In this document: positions 28,269-36,851 of the stretch, in pieces
Position numbering within the stretch: the first letter of the stretch is position 1
How the letters are laid out: every line of letters starts with the position of its first letter
Origin: Sphaerotilus microaerophilus
GTDB taxonomy: Bacteria; Pseudomonadota; Gammaproteobacteria; Burkholderiales; Burkholderiaceae_C
Length of the DNA stretch: 64,000 bases
Direction of reading: 5' to 3'
Assembly: GCF_023734135.1 (NCBI RefSeq)
Contig: NZ_AP025730.1
Location: 2,542,001 to 2,606,000, forward strand
Position numbers and translations under genes: made by a program
The notes under the pieces: generated by a model
What the model saw: the letters and a program-made list of their open reading frames with translations, nothing else
Databases searched by the model: none
Told to the model about the DNA's origin: nothing

Positions 28269-28715
28269 TCAGCGGGTTGTGGAGCGGCTTTCCACCGGTG
28301 CCGGTGCCTGGCTGGCGGCCGGGCCGCTGCCCTTGAGCTCGCGTGCGGCGGCGCTGGCGGCCGAGCCCACGCGCTGGGCGCCCTCCTTGGCGCCACCCCA
28401 GGCCTGCTTGGCCGCGGCCGACGCGGCCGATGCGGCCTCGCGCGCACCCTGCGCCACGCTGCCGCCGATCTTGCGGGCCTCGCTGCCGATGGTGCGCCCG
28501 GCTTCACGGGCCTGATCCGCCACGCCGCCGACGATGCTCCGGTTGGGGCCGCTGGTGGCCGAGTCTGCAGCAGCAGGGGCCGCTGGCTGTGCGGCCGGCT
28601 GGGCCCCGGCGGCGCCGTGCAGCAGCAGACCCGCCGCAACCAGGGCGAGGGCCTGGCGCAGGGACCATGCCTGTGCGCCGGGGTTCGAGCGGAGAAGGTT
28701 CGGGGTCATCTTCAT
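28269..28715 (-). CDS. Small exported Ala-rich protein with LEA-like repeats
   Basis: 148 residues from one of three close ATGs (28718, 28715, 28709). A basic start and hydrophobic stretch (ALALVAAGLLLHGAAGA) look like a signal peptide cleaved near residue 38. After an Ala/Pro/Gln-rich linker the rest is a run of amphipathic 11-residue-like units (ADQAREAGRTIG, GGSVAQGAREAASAASAAAKQ, GGAKEGAQRVGSAAS) like LEA or apolipoprotein-type helices. I do not recognise a named family. It is convergent with paaZ across the operon terminator. Composition-biased proteins can be misread, hence moderate confidence. Confidence 0.6.
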   Translation of the reverse strand: MKMTPNLLRSNPGAQAWSLRQALALVAAGLLLHGAAGAQPAAQPAAPAAADSATSGPNRSIVGGVADQAREAGRTIGSEARKIGGSVAQGAREAASAASAAAKQAWGGAKEGAQRVGSAASAAARELKGSGPAASQAPAPVESRSTTR

Positions 28716-29001
28716 CATGCAAAGCCTAACGGGAAACGGCTGGCGCACGGCGACGCCTGGCCTGCGGCGGGTGTGTGCAGAGGTAATCGGGGCCCCCCGC
28801 GCCGGCTCGCACCGCCCCGCGCCGGCCCAGGGGAGGCGAGCCACCAGCGCGCCCGGCCAACGACGGTGTCGCTTGCTGTCGACGCCAGGGCCCGTTCCGG
28901 CCCGCGACACACTCGGACAGGGTGTGCAATATGCATCGAAAGTTACATAGGGTTTCGATTGAGTTGCATAATTTCTCACGAATCGACCACGGGATCCGCA
29001 A
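28716..29001. other. Intergenic stretch upstream of the 246-residue lipoprotein gene
   Basis: About 286 bases with no gene seen. The last 80 bases are AT-rich for this genome and include CATAAT at 28967-28972, a possible -10 box for the gene at 29002; no clear -35 box was found. The minus-strand gene ending at 28269 also starts here. Confidence 0.4.
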
Positions 29002-29742
29002 ATGAGCACAAGAGGCAATGGGTTTGGACGCCAGGTGATGGCCGCGTTGACGGTGGGCGCGCTGGCCTTGGGGGCCGTGGGTCTGGCCGGCTGTGGCGGT
29101 GGCGACAACGCCAGCACCACCAGCAGCAGCGAGACGACCACTGAGCCGCCCGTGACCTACCCGGTCGAGGCGACGCTGGCGACGCTGTTCACCACCGAGA
29201 ACGACCTGCTCTACTCGGCCTATGTGGACCCCGCCAACCGGGAGGACTACGGTTTCGCCACCCACATCACACCGGCGGCCGAGGATCACATCGTCCAGTT
29301 CGGCGGCAAGGGCGACATCCTGGTCAGGGTGTCGTACATGACGAGCACCCTGTCGCGCAACGGGGCGAAGGTCTGGGACAGCAAGGCGACCCTTCTGTAC
29401 ACGACCTCGCCGCTGGTCTGGCACGGCCAGATCGATGACGAGGGCACCTACAGCGTTCACGAGCCGGTCAATGCCCTGCCGGCACGGGCAGTGGTGGGCA
29501 CCCGCTCGAACTGGTTCACCTCGGTCGACTACACCAGCCGCGACCGCACGACCGTCAAGCAGCGCACCACGGTGGACTACTTCCTGGCCGCGGGCGACGT
29601 GGCCGGTACCGCCTGGCTCTGCCTGGACTTCAAGGTCAAGGAAGAGGCCACCGGCGCGTTGCAGAACAGCACCACCTGCATGAAGACCAACACCACCGGC
29701 GCGGTGCTGGGCGTCAAGCGCAGCGGCGCTTCGGTGCTGTGA
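29002..29742 (+). CDS. Lipoprotein of unknown function
   Basis: 246 residues. The signal peptide has a lipobox (GLAGC, Cys31) followed by a GGGDN and Ser/Thr-rich linker, so the mature protein is probably lipid-anchored; Gly at +2 does not point to inner-membrane retention. The globular part (YPVEATLATLFTTENDLLYSAYVDPANREDYGF…VWHGQIDDEGTYSVHE…) is beta-rich, with two Cys in the C-terminal third (AWLCLDF, NSTTCMK) that could form a disulfide. I recognise no family. It has its own AT-rich upstream region and no operon partner. Confidence 0.8.
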   Translation: MSTRGNGFGRQVMAALTVGALALGAVGLAGCGGGDNASTTSSSETTTEPPVTYPVEATLATLFTTENDLLYSAYVDPANREDYGFATHITPAAEDHIVQFGGKGDILVRVSYMTSTLSRNGAKVWDSKATLLYTTSPLVWHGQIDDEGTYSVHEPVNALPARAVVGTRSNWFTSVDYTSRDRTTVKQRTTVDYFLAAGDVAGTAWLCLDFKVKEEATGALQNSTTCMKTNTTGAVLGVKRSGASVL

Positions 29743-29948
29743 CGGCCTGATGCCGGCGCGGCGGGGCAGCGCTGTCAAGCCCTGAACCGCCCGCGGCGAC
29801 ACAGTGTGCGCAGGCGCAAGGCCTGGTGTCAGGTCGAGGCGGAGAATCCGCACAAACCCGCAGATGGAATCGGACGTACCCCCACCCGGGGGACGCCGTG
29901 AGTTGTCGCTGCGACTTGTGTCGACCGCCTCCCGACCTGAGAGCCAAC

Positions 29949-31772
29949 GTGCCGAGCGCTTTTCACTTCTCGATCTCACCCTTTGACTGCCTGAACAGCG
30001 AAGAGCGCACCCTGGTGCGCAACAGCCTGGACATCGCCTACTTCCGCGAGGGTGCGGAAATCCTCACCCCCGGGGCCCATCCCGAACACCTGTTCGTGCT
30101 GATCAAGGGCTACGTGCAGCAGTGGGACGGCGACGAGCTGGTGGCCACCTACGGGCCGGACGACAGCTTCGACGGCCGGGCGCTCGTGTCGGGCAAGGCC
30201 TCCAGCCGCTTCGTGGCGGCCGAGGAGGTGGTGGCCTACCAGCTGGCCAAGGAGGCGGTCAGCGAGCTGATCGCCAGCAACGCCACCTTCGGTGCGCTGC
30301 TGTTCTCCGACCTGTCGAAGAAGCTCAGTGCGCTGGCCGAGCGTGAGGGCGAGCACGAGCTGCAGTCCCTGACGATGGCGCGTGTGGAAGAGGTCTTCAT
30401 CCGCCCGGCCGCCTGGGTGGACGCGGACGACGACATCGTCAGCGTCGTGCGGGTGTTCCGTGACAAGCGCACCACCAACGTGATGGTGCGCGACAACCAG
30501 ACCGACCCGCCGCGCCAGGGCGTGTTCACGATCACCGGGCTGGAGCGGGCGGTGCTGCACGGCACGCCGCTCAACGAGTTGAAGGTGCGCGAACTGGCAA
30601 CCTTCAAGCTGATCACGGTGAAGCCGAAGGATCCGCTGTTCGAGGCGCTGGCGCTGATGATCCGCCACAAGATCCACCGCCTGGTGGTGATGGATGGGGA
30701 GCACATCATCGGCTTCCTGCAGCAGCTGGACCTGCTGAGCTTCCTGTCCAACCACTCCTACCTGATCATGTTGCAGATCCTGGAGGCCCAGGACCTGGCA
30801 ACGCTGCAGACCACCGCGGAGCAGATCACCCGCTCGGTCACGATGCTGCACCGTGCCGGCACCAAGGTCGAGCAGATCGCCCGGCTGGTGCAGGAACTCA
30901 ACGCCAAGCTCTTCGAGCGCGCCTGGCAGCTGATCGCCCCGCCCGACCTGGTGGCCAACTCCTGCCTCTTCGTGATGGGCAGCGAGGGCCGCGGTGAGCA
31001 GATCCTCAAGACCGACCAGGACAACGGCCTGATCCTGCGCGACGGCTATGTCTGCGAGCACGACCTCGGCGCGGTCTGCCAGCGCTTCTCGGACGCGCTG
31101 GCCAGCTTCGGCTACCCGGAGTGCCCCGGGAAGATCATGGTGTCGAACGCCGAATGGCGCCACCCGGCCACCGCCTTTGCGCAGCGGGCCAAGGGCTGGC
31201 TGCTGCATCCCTCGGGCGACAACATGATGGCGCTGGCGATCTTCCTCGACGCCCACGCGGTGTGCGGCGATGCCACGCTGCTGGAGCAGGTCCGCGGGGA
31301 GCTCTTCAAGCTGGCCACCGACAACGGCATGCTGCTGGCGCGCTTTGCCGCGGCGATCGAGTCCTTCGAGGAGGGGCAGGGCTGGTGGAACAAGCTGCTG
31401 TCGCTGGGCGGCGATGAAGCCAACCAGCTGGACCTGAAGAAGGCCGGCACCTTCCCGCTGGTGCACGGCGTGCGGGCGCTGGCCCTGGAGGCGCGCTTGA
31501 GCCAGACCAGCACCGCGGCGCGCATCGAGGCGCTGGTGACGGCCGAGAAGCTGCCGGCGCAGATGGGAGCCGACCTGGTCGAGTGCCTGCGCTTCTTCAT
31601 GGCGCTCAAGCTCAAGACCGGCTTGCAGGCCATCGTGCTGGGCAAGCAGCCGGGCGGCATCCGGGTCGACAAGCTCTCCAGCCTGGACCGCGACCTGTTG
31701 AAGGACGCGCTGGGCGTGGTCAAGCGCTTCAAGGCGATGCTGCGCACGCATTACCGCCTCGACGTGCTGTGA
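29949..31772 (+). CDS. cNMP-binding/CBS/DUF294 nucleotidyltransferase-like protein
   Basis: 607 residues from GTG 29949, chosen over an upstream in-frame ATG (29826) because the extra 41 residues are not domain-like and GAGAG precedes the GTG. Order: cyclic-nucleotide-binding-like domain (about 1-135), a CBS pair (about 155-275, …LMIRHKIHRLVVMDGEHIIGF), a DUF294 nucleotidyltransferase-like domain with GSEGRGEQ near residue 344 and the acidic DQDNGLI, then DUF294_C. The layout suggests a signal-regulated GlnD-type transferase. The exonuclease gene follows after 13 bases, and the actP pair is nearby, a grouping I recall from other Burkholderiales. Substrate and ligand are unknown. Confidence 0.88.
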   Translation: MPSAFHFSISPFDCLNSEERTLVRNSLDIAYFREGAEILTPGAHPEHLFVLIKGYVQQWDGDELVATYGPDDSFDGRALVSGKASSRFVAAEEVVAYQLAKEAVSELIASNATFGALLFSDLSKKLSALAEREGEHELQSLTMARVEEVFIRPAAWVDADDDIVSVVRVFRDKRTTNVMVRDNQTDPPRQGVFTITGLERAVLHGTPLNELKVRELATFKLITVKPKDPLFEALALMIRHKIHRLVVMDGEHIIGFLQQLDLLSFLSNHSYLIMLQILEAQDLATLQTTAEQITRSVTMLHRAGTKVEQIARLVQELNAKLFERAWQLIAPPDLVANSCLFVMGSEGRGEQILKTDQDNGLILRDGYVCEHDLGAVCQRFSDALASFGYPECPGKIMVSNAEWRHPATAFAQRAKGWLLHPSGDNMMALAIFLDAHAVCGDATLLEQVRGELFKLATDNGMLLARFAAAIESFEEGQGWWNKLLSLGGDEANQLDLKKAGTFPLVHGVRALALEARLSQTSTAARIEALVTAEKLPAQMGADLVECLRFFMALKLKTGLQAIVLGKQPGGIRVDKLSSLDRDLLKDALGVVKRFKAMLRTHYRLDVL

Positions 31773-31785
31773 GGGGGCGGCCAAC

Positions 31786-32436
31786 ATGAAATGGGGTCTG
31801 AAGCCTGCCTGGCAGGCACTGCGGCGCGAGTGGATGCTCTACCACATGGGCGACCAGCGCTTTCGCTTCATGTTCGACGCACCGCCGGAGAACGAGTGGG
31901 TGTCGGTGGACTGCGAGACCACCGGCCTGAACGTGGGGCGCGACGAGATCATCTCGATCGGTGCCGTGCGCATCGTCGGCGACCGCATCCTGACCAGCCA
32001 GCGGCTGGAGCTGATCGTCAAGCCGAGCAAGGGCGTCTCGGCCGACAGCATCCGGGTGCACCGCCTACGTGAGCAGGACGTGGCGCAGGGGCTGGACCCC
32101 GACGAGGCGATCAAGCAGTTGCTGCACTTCATCGGCAGCCGCCCGCTGGTGGGCTACTACCTCGAATTCGACGTCGCGATGCTCAACAAGGTGATCTTCC
32201 CGATCCTTGGCATGGGCCTGCCGCAGCCGAAGTTCGAGATCTCGGCGATGTACTTCGAATACAAGAACCGCCGGCTGGCGCCGCACATGCAGAGCGTCAC
32301 GAACATCGACCTGCGCTTCGCCACGCTGATGGACGACCTGGGCCTGCCGCTGCGAGATGCGCACGATGCCGTCAACGACGCGGTGATGGCCGCGATGGCC
32401 TTCACCAAACTGCGCCACCTGAACCGTCTGGCCTGA
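31786..32436 (+). CDS. DEDDh 3'-5' exonuclease (DNA polymerase III epsilon-like)
   Basis: 216 residues. Exo I is VDCETTGL (Asp42, Glu44), Exo II lies in the LVGYYLEFDVAMLN segment and Exo III is HDAVNDAVM (H…D), so all four acidic residues and the His are present. It is shorter than DnaQ and has an unusual 35-residue N-terminal extension before the fold. It is probably co-transcribed with the cNMP/CBS/DUF294 gene 13 bases upstream; the functional link of the pair is not established. Confidence 0.9.
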   Translation: MKWGLKPAWQALRREWMLYHMGDQRFRFMFDAPPENEWVSVDCETTGLNVGRDEIISIGAVRIVGDRILTSQRLELIVKPSKGVSADSIRVHRLREQDVAQGLDPDEAIKQLLHFIGSRPLVGYYLEFDVAMLNKVIFPILGMGLPQPKFEISAMYFEYKNRRLAPHMQSVTNIDLRFATLMDDLGLPLRDAHDAVNDAVMAAMAFTKLRHLNRLA

Positions 32437-32472
32437 GCTCGGCCTGAGGGAGAGGCGGCGCGGGCCGACGGA

Positions 32473-34233
32473 TCAGAACGTTTCCCAGTCGTCGTTGCCT
32501 GCCGCCACGGGGGCGGGCGAGGGCGCGGGGGTGGCGCGCGCCGGGGCAGGCGCGGAGGCCGCGGCCGGGGTCGATGACGGGGTGGACGGTGAGGTCGTCG
32601 CCACGGGGCGCGGCGCCGCTGCCACGCGTGCGGGCGGCAGGCTCGGCGCGCTGCGATGGCCGGCCTGCGTCGTTGCGGCACCCGCATGGATCCGGAACGA
32701 GCCCACCGCCTGCACCAGCGACTGTGCCTGGTGGTTCAGGCTGGTGGCGGCCGCAGCGCTTTCCTCGACCAGGGCGGCGTTCTGCTGGGTGACCTGGTCG
32801 AGCTGCGCCACGGCGTCGCTGACTTGGCCGATGCCGGAGGTCTGCTCCTGCGTGGCCGAGCTGATCTCGCCGATCAGGTCGTTGACACGCTTGACCTGGG
32901 CGACGATGTCGTTCATTGCGCTGCCCGCTTCGGTGACCAGGTGGGCGCCGGCCTCGACCTTCTCGACGCTGGCGCTGATCAGGCTCTTGATTTCCTTGGC
33001 CGCATCGGCCGAGCGCTGTGCCAGTGTGCGCACCTCGCCGGCCACCACCGCGAAGCCGCGGCCCTGTTCGCCAGCCCGGGCCGCCTCGACGGCGGCGTTC
33101 AACGCCAGGATGTTGGTCTGGAAGGCGATGCCGTCGATCGTGCCGATGATGTCCACCACGCGTCGGCTGCTGTTGCTGATCGCATCCATCGTGTCCACCA
33201 CCTGGCCAACCACGTTGCCGCCGCGGGTGGCTGCCGTGGCAGCCGACGCGGCCAGCTGTGCGGCCATGCGGGCCGTGTCGGCGTTGTTGCGCACGGTGGC
33301 GCTGAGCTGCTCCATCGAGGCAGCGGTCTCTTCCAGGTTGGCGGCCTGCTCTTCGGTGCGCTGGCTCAGATCGGCGTTGCCTGAGGCGATCTGTGAGGAA
33401 CCGGTGGCGATCGAGTCGCTGGCGCCGCGCACCTGGGTGACGATGCGCGCCAGGTTGTCGTTCATGCCCTGCAGGGACTCCAGCAGCTGGCCGACCTCGT
33501 CACGCGAGCGCACTTCGACACGCGTGGTCAGGTCGCCCGAGGCCACCTTGTCGGCGAACCGCATGGCCTCGTGGATCGGCCGGGCGAGCGACGCCGAGAT
33601 CCGCCAGGCCAGCAGCAGCCCGATCACGATGGTCAGGGCCAGCGCCGCGATGATGGCCACACGGGCGCTGTCGACGGTCGCCTCGGCCGTGGCACTGGAG
33701 GTCTTCGCGCCCTTTTCATTGAGCTTGACCAACTGGGCGAGCGCGTCCTCCGCATTGGCATAGAGCTTCTGGGACGCGCCGTTCAGGAGGGCATGGGCCT
33801 CCTCGGTGCGGTTGGCGCGCGACAGGTCCAACAGCTTGCCGTGTTCAGCCAGGAAGCCCTGCCAGGCCTGCTTGTTGGTGTTCCACAGCTGCTGCTCTTC
33901 GGGGCTGGCTATCAGTGGCACGTAGGCGGCTTCCAGCTTGGCGAGGTCGTCCGTGAGCTGCTTCATCTCGGCTTCGCGCTGCGCCATGCTCGCTTCGTCC
34001 TTGGACAGCACGTGCTGCAGTTCGGCGATGCGGAAGGCGGCGATCTGCGCGTCCATCTCCTTCACCAACTGTACGCTGGGCAGCCAGTTGTCGGTGATCT
34101 CATGCAGGTCCCGCTCGATCGTCTGCAGCCTCAGGATCGAGAAGCCGCCAATCAGCAGGCTCAGCGCCAGTACGGCACAAAAGGACACGACCAGCTTGGT
34201 CGCGAGGCGGAGGTGGGTGAACCACTGCAGCAT
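32473..34233 (-). CDS. Methyl-accepting chemotaxis protein
   Basis: 586 residues from the ATG at 34233, with an AGGAG site 9 bases upstream; the longer open frame has no ribosome site. TM1 (about 11-34), a periplasmic four-helix-bundle sensor (35-185), TM2 (191-210), a HAMP domain (211-265) and the cytoplasmic signalling hairpin with the tip [23 protein letters not shown] (in two parts) follow in order. A Pro/Ala-rich linker leads to the C-terminus DDWETF, very close to the NWETF pentapeptide that tethers CheR/CheB in E. coli Tar and Tsr. Ligand unknown; the downstream position from actP makes acetate-type signals a guess only. Confidence 0.95.
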   Translation of the reverse strand: MLQWFTHLRLATKLVVSFCAVLALSLLIGGFSILRLQTIERDLHEITDNWLPSVQLVKEMDAQIAAFRIAELQHVLSKDEASMAQREAEMKQLTDDLAKLEAAYVPLIASPEEQQLWNTNKQAWQGFLAEHGKLLDLSRANRTEEAHALLNGASQKLYANAEDALAQLVKLNEKGAKTSSATAEATVDSARVAIIAALALTIVIGLLLAWRISASLARPIHEAMRFADKVASGDLTTRVEVRSRDEVGQLLESLQGMNDNLARIVTQVRGASDSIATGSSQIASGNADLSQRTEEQAANLEETAASMEQLSATVRNNADTARMAAQLAASAATAATRGGNVVGQVVDTMDAISNSSRRVVDIIGTIDGIAFQTNILALNAAVEAARAGEQGRGFAVVAGEVRTLAQRSADAAKEIKSLISASVEKVEAGAHLVTEAGSAMNDIVAQVKRVNDLIGEISSATQEQTSGIGQVSDAVAQLDQVTQQNAALVEESAAAATSLNHQAQSLVQAVGSFRIHAGAATTQAGHRSAPSLPPARVAAAPRPVATTSPSTPSSTPAAASAPAPARATPAPSPAPVAAGNDDWETF

Positions 34234-34344
34234 GAGGGAAGTCTCCTGAGGCTGTCCATCCCGGTCGCTCGGTAGCGATGGCGGCTTGACCCGGCCTGGT
34301 TGCCGTGGCTTGCCTACTCGGGGTGGATGACTTGGAGAAGATAT

Positions 34345-34362
34345 CCCCCTCTGAACAGGGGG
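34345..34362. other. G/C-tract hairpin upstream of the chemoreceptor gene
   Basis: CCCCCT and AGGGGG flank a 6-base loop, 112 bases before the chemoreceptor ATG in the 292-base gap to actP. The rest of the gap holds only the actP terminator hairpin; no riboswitch could be recognised. Confidence 0.35.
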
Positions 34363-34446
34363 GAAGGCCGGTTCTGCGGCATGGGAACCGTCCACTTCCC
34401 GCTTTGGACGCGTGGGCGGCCGATGCGAATGCCACCCCCAAATGCA

Positions 34447-34471
34447 ACAGCCCGGGCGGGGCCCGGGCTGT
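34447..34471 (-). terminator. Terminator hairpin downstream of actP
   Basis: ACAGCCCGGGC and GCCCGGGCTGT form a perfect 11-base stem around three bases, 55 bases after the actP stop on the minus strand. The following minus-strand bases (TTGCATTTGG) are only moderately T-rich. Confidence 0.6.
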
Positions 34472-34525
34472 GGGAGGGGCGCCGCGTGGCGCCCGTCGAG
34501 GGGGCGGGCTCAAGGCCCGCGCAGG

Positions 34526-36337
34526 TCAGTGGCCGGAGGCGCCAGCGGCACCCAGGCCGGTCTCGGAGCGCACTTGCTGCGCATCGAAGTCGGCACGTTC
34601 CTTCTGGGCTTGGGCGCTGTTGTCCAGGATGGAGAACAGCCACACGCCGACGAAGCCGATGGTCATCGAGAACAGCGCCGGGGAGCTGTACTGGAACCAG
34701 GCCGAGCCCTTCGGGTAGCCCAGCGTGGCTTCCCACACCGACGGCGACACGATGGTCAGGCCCACCGACGAGATCAGGCCCAGGAAGCCGCCGATCACCG
34801 CGCCCTTGGTGGTGCAACCCTTCCACAGCATGGACAGGAACAGCACCGGGAAGTTGGCCGATGCGGCGATCGCGAAGGCCAGCGCCACCATGAAGGCGAT
34901 GTTCTGCTTCTCGAAGGCGATGCCCAGGACCACCGCGACCACACCCAGCGCCAGGGTGGTGATGCGCGAGACCTTCAGCTCGGAGGCGCTGTCGGCGTTG
35001 CCCTTCTTGAACACCGTGGCGTACAGGTCATGCGACACCGCCGAGGCGCCCGACAGGGTCAGGCCAGCCACCACCGCCAGGATGGTCGCGAAGGCCACTG
35101 CCGAGATGAAGCCGAAGAAGATGTCGCCACCGACCACCTTGGCCACCAGCACCGCCGCCATGTTGGCGCCACCGGCCTTGATCGTGCCCTTGGCGGTGTC
35201 GGCGAACTCGGGGTTCGTCAGCACCAGGGTGATCGCGCCGAAGCCGATGATGAAGATCAGGATGTAGAAGTAGCCGATCCAGGTGGTGGCCCAGAACACG
35301 CTCTTGCGGGCTTCCTTGGCGTTGGGCACCGTGAAGAAGCGCATCAGGATGTGCGGGAGGCCGGCGGTACCGAACATCAGCGCCATGCCGAAGCTGATCG
35401 CGGAGATCGGGTCCTTGATGAAGCCGCCCGGGCCCATGATGGACAGGCCCACCTTGGCCGGATCGATCGCGTTGGCCTTGGCCAGGGCACCTGCGGCGCT
35501 GGCGGCGGCTTCAGGCGAAGACGCTGCCGCGCTCGCGGCCATGGCGGCGGCGATGGCCGCATCCTTGCCGTTCTGCGCGATCGCTGCCTTGACCAGCACG
35601 CCCTTGGCGAACAGCGCTTCCGGCGAGAAGCCGAACTGCGACAGCACCATGAAGGCCATGAAGGTCACGCCCGACAGCAGCATGATGGCCTTGATGATCT
35701 GCACCCAGGTGGTGGCCGTCATGCCGCCGAACAGCACGTAGACCATCATCAGCGCACCGACGATCACCACCGCCATCCAGTAGTCGAGGCCGAACAGCAG
35801 CTTGATCAGCGAGCCGGCACCGACCATCTGGGCGATCAGGTAGAACGCCACCACGACCAGCGTGCCCGACGCGGCGAAGGCGCGGATCGGGGTCTGCTTG
35901 AAGCGGTAGCCCGCCACGTCGGCGAAGGTGAACTTGCCGAGGTTGCGCAGCTTTTCGGCCATCAGGAAGGTGATGACCGGCCAGCCGACCAGGAAGCCGA
36001 TGGAGTAGATCAGGCCGTCATAGCCAGAGGCCATGACCGCAGCGGAAATACCCAGGAAGGAGGCGGCCGACATGTAGTCGCCGGCAATCGCCAGACCGTT
36101 CTGGAAACCCGTGATGCCGCCGCCGGCGGTATAGAAATCGGCCGCACTCTTGGTTTTGGCAGCCGCCCATTTCGTGATCCACAGTGTGGCGAGCACGAAA
36201 ATGCCGAACATGACGATCGCAGTCCAGTTGGTGGCCTGCTTGGTGGTCTGACCCAGGTCTGCACCTGCGGCCAGCGCCGCGCTGCTGCCCGCCAGGGCGA
36301 GCAGTGCGAGGGAAATGCGGGAGCTACGCTTCATCAC
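34526..36337 (-). CDS. actP: Cation/acetate symporter ActP
   Basis: 603-residue sodium:solute symporter (SSS family) importing acetate and other short monocarboxylates. A signal-like N-terminus ending ALAAGA is followed by some 13 membrane segments; [31 protein letters not shown] is the hallmark loop. About 50 residues longer than E. coli ActP: residues ~250-292 form an Ala-rich polar insert ([13 protein letters not shown]… ANAIDP) between membrane segments. It overlaps yjcH by 4 bases (ATGA), so translation is coupled. Controlled by the region at 36643-36760. Confidence 0.94.
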   Translation of the reverse strand: MMKRSSRISLALLALAGSSAALAAGADLGQTTKQATNWTAIVMFGIFVLATLWITKWAAAKTKSAADFYTAGGGITGFQNGLAIAGDYMSAASFLGISAAVMASGYDGLIYSIGFLVGWPVITFLMAEKLRNLGKFTFADVAGYRFKQTPIRAFAASGTLVVVAFYLIAQMVGAGSLIKLLFGLDYWMAVVIVGALMMVYVLFGGMTATTWVQIIKAIMLLSGVTFMAFMVLSQFGFSPEALFAKGVLVKAAIAQNGKDAAIAAAMAASAAASSPEAAASAAGALAKANAIDPAKVGLSIMGPGGFIKDPISAISFGMALMFGTAGLPHILMRFFTVPNAKEARKSVFWATTWIGYFYILIFIIGFGAITLVLTNPEFADTAKGTIKAGGANMAAVLVAKVVGGDIFFGFISAVAFATILAVVAGLTLSGASAVSHDLYATVFKKGNADSASELKVSRITTLALGVVAVVLGIAFEKQNIAFMVALAFAIAASANFPVLFLSMLWKGCTTKGAVIGGFLGLISSVGLTIVSPSVWEATLGYPKGSAWFQYSSPALFSMTIGFVGVWLFSILDNSAQAQKERADFDAQQVRSETGLGAAGASGH

Positions 36338-36642
36338 TTGGTTTCCTCGGCCAGGATTTGTGCCGTCAGGGCGTCGTACTCGTTATTGGCACGACGCACG
36401 TAGATGCCGGTGATCACGATCGTGAAAATGATCACACCCATGCCGATCGGCACGCCGAGCGAAGTGACTCCGGCGCCGATCGGCTGGGCCAGGAATCCCT
36501 TGTTGAATGCGATCAGGGCGATATAGCCGTAATACACGATCAACATGAGGATGGCGAGAAACCAGCCAAATGAATTGCGCTTCTGCTTGAGTTCCTGATA
36601 CTTCGGATTTTTCTGAATGCGTGCGACGACAGGGTCTGTCAT
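36334..36642 (-). CDS. DUF485 membrane protein (YjcH-like)
   Basis: 102 residues from the ATG at 36642, behind a strong AGGAGAGAG ribosome site; the open frame extends upstream but without a start signal. It has two membrane segments (about 27-49 and 61-83) after a basic N-terminus ([16 protein letters not shown]), the DUF485 signature. It is nearly always paired with actP and is taken as an accessory subunit; its exact role is not known. Confidence 0.92.
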   Translation of the reverse strand: MTDPVVARIQKNPKYQELKQKRNSFGWFLAILMLIVYYGYIALIAFNKGFLAQPIGAGVTSLGVPIGMGVIIFTIVITGIYVRRANNEYDALTAQILAEETK

Positions 36643-36682
36643 GCCTCTCTCCTCAATGGGTTGTGGGCAAATACCAAAGGTC

Positions 36683-36709
36683 TGCAATCGTCCCGTACGG
36701 ACCATTGCA
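36683..36709. promoter_or_regulatory. 27-base near-palindrome upstream of yjcH-actP
   Basis: TGCAATCGTCC (36683-36693), five central bases and GGACCATTGCA (36699-36709) form an inverted repeat matching at 10 of 11 positions. It sits 41-67 bases before the yjcH ATG, where a regulator of acetate uptake could bind. The protein that binds it cannot be named from sequence. Confidence 0.5.
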
Positions 36710-36851
36710 AAATCTTTCGTTACGAGTCTAGGAATGCTCTCTGACCAAAAGCTGACCTAGTTCATGGTTTTGTGCCTAGGACTTACCCTCATGTCCGGTT
36801 CCCGTGGGATACGGGCCGCGGCATGGGCGGGCGGGAAAGCCGCCGGGCTGC

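Noticed and set aside
29826-29948. Upstream ATG for the cNMP/CBS/DUF294 gene
   Set aside because: It would add 41 Pro/Arg/Cys-rich residues before the domain with no ribosome site; the GTG at 29949 has GAGAG and gives a normal start.
34234-34420. Possible c-di-GMP (GEMM) riboswitch upstream of the chemoreceptor
   Set aside because: A few words resemble GEMM pieces (GGCAA, CAAGCC), but the conserved tetraloop receptor and P1 pairing could not be drawn. An Infernal scan would decide.
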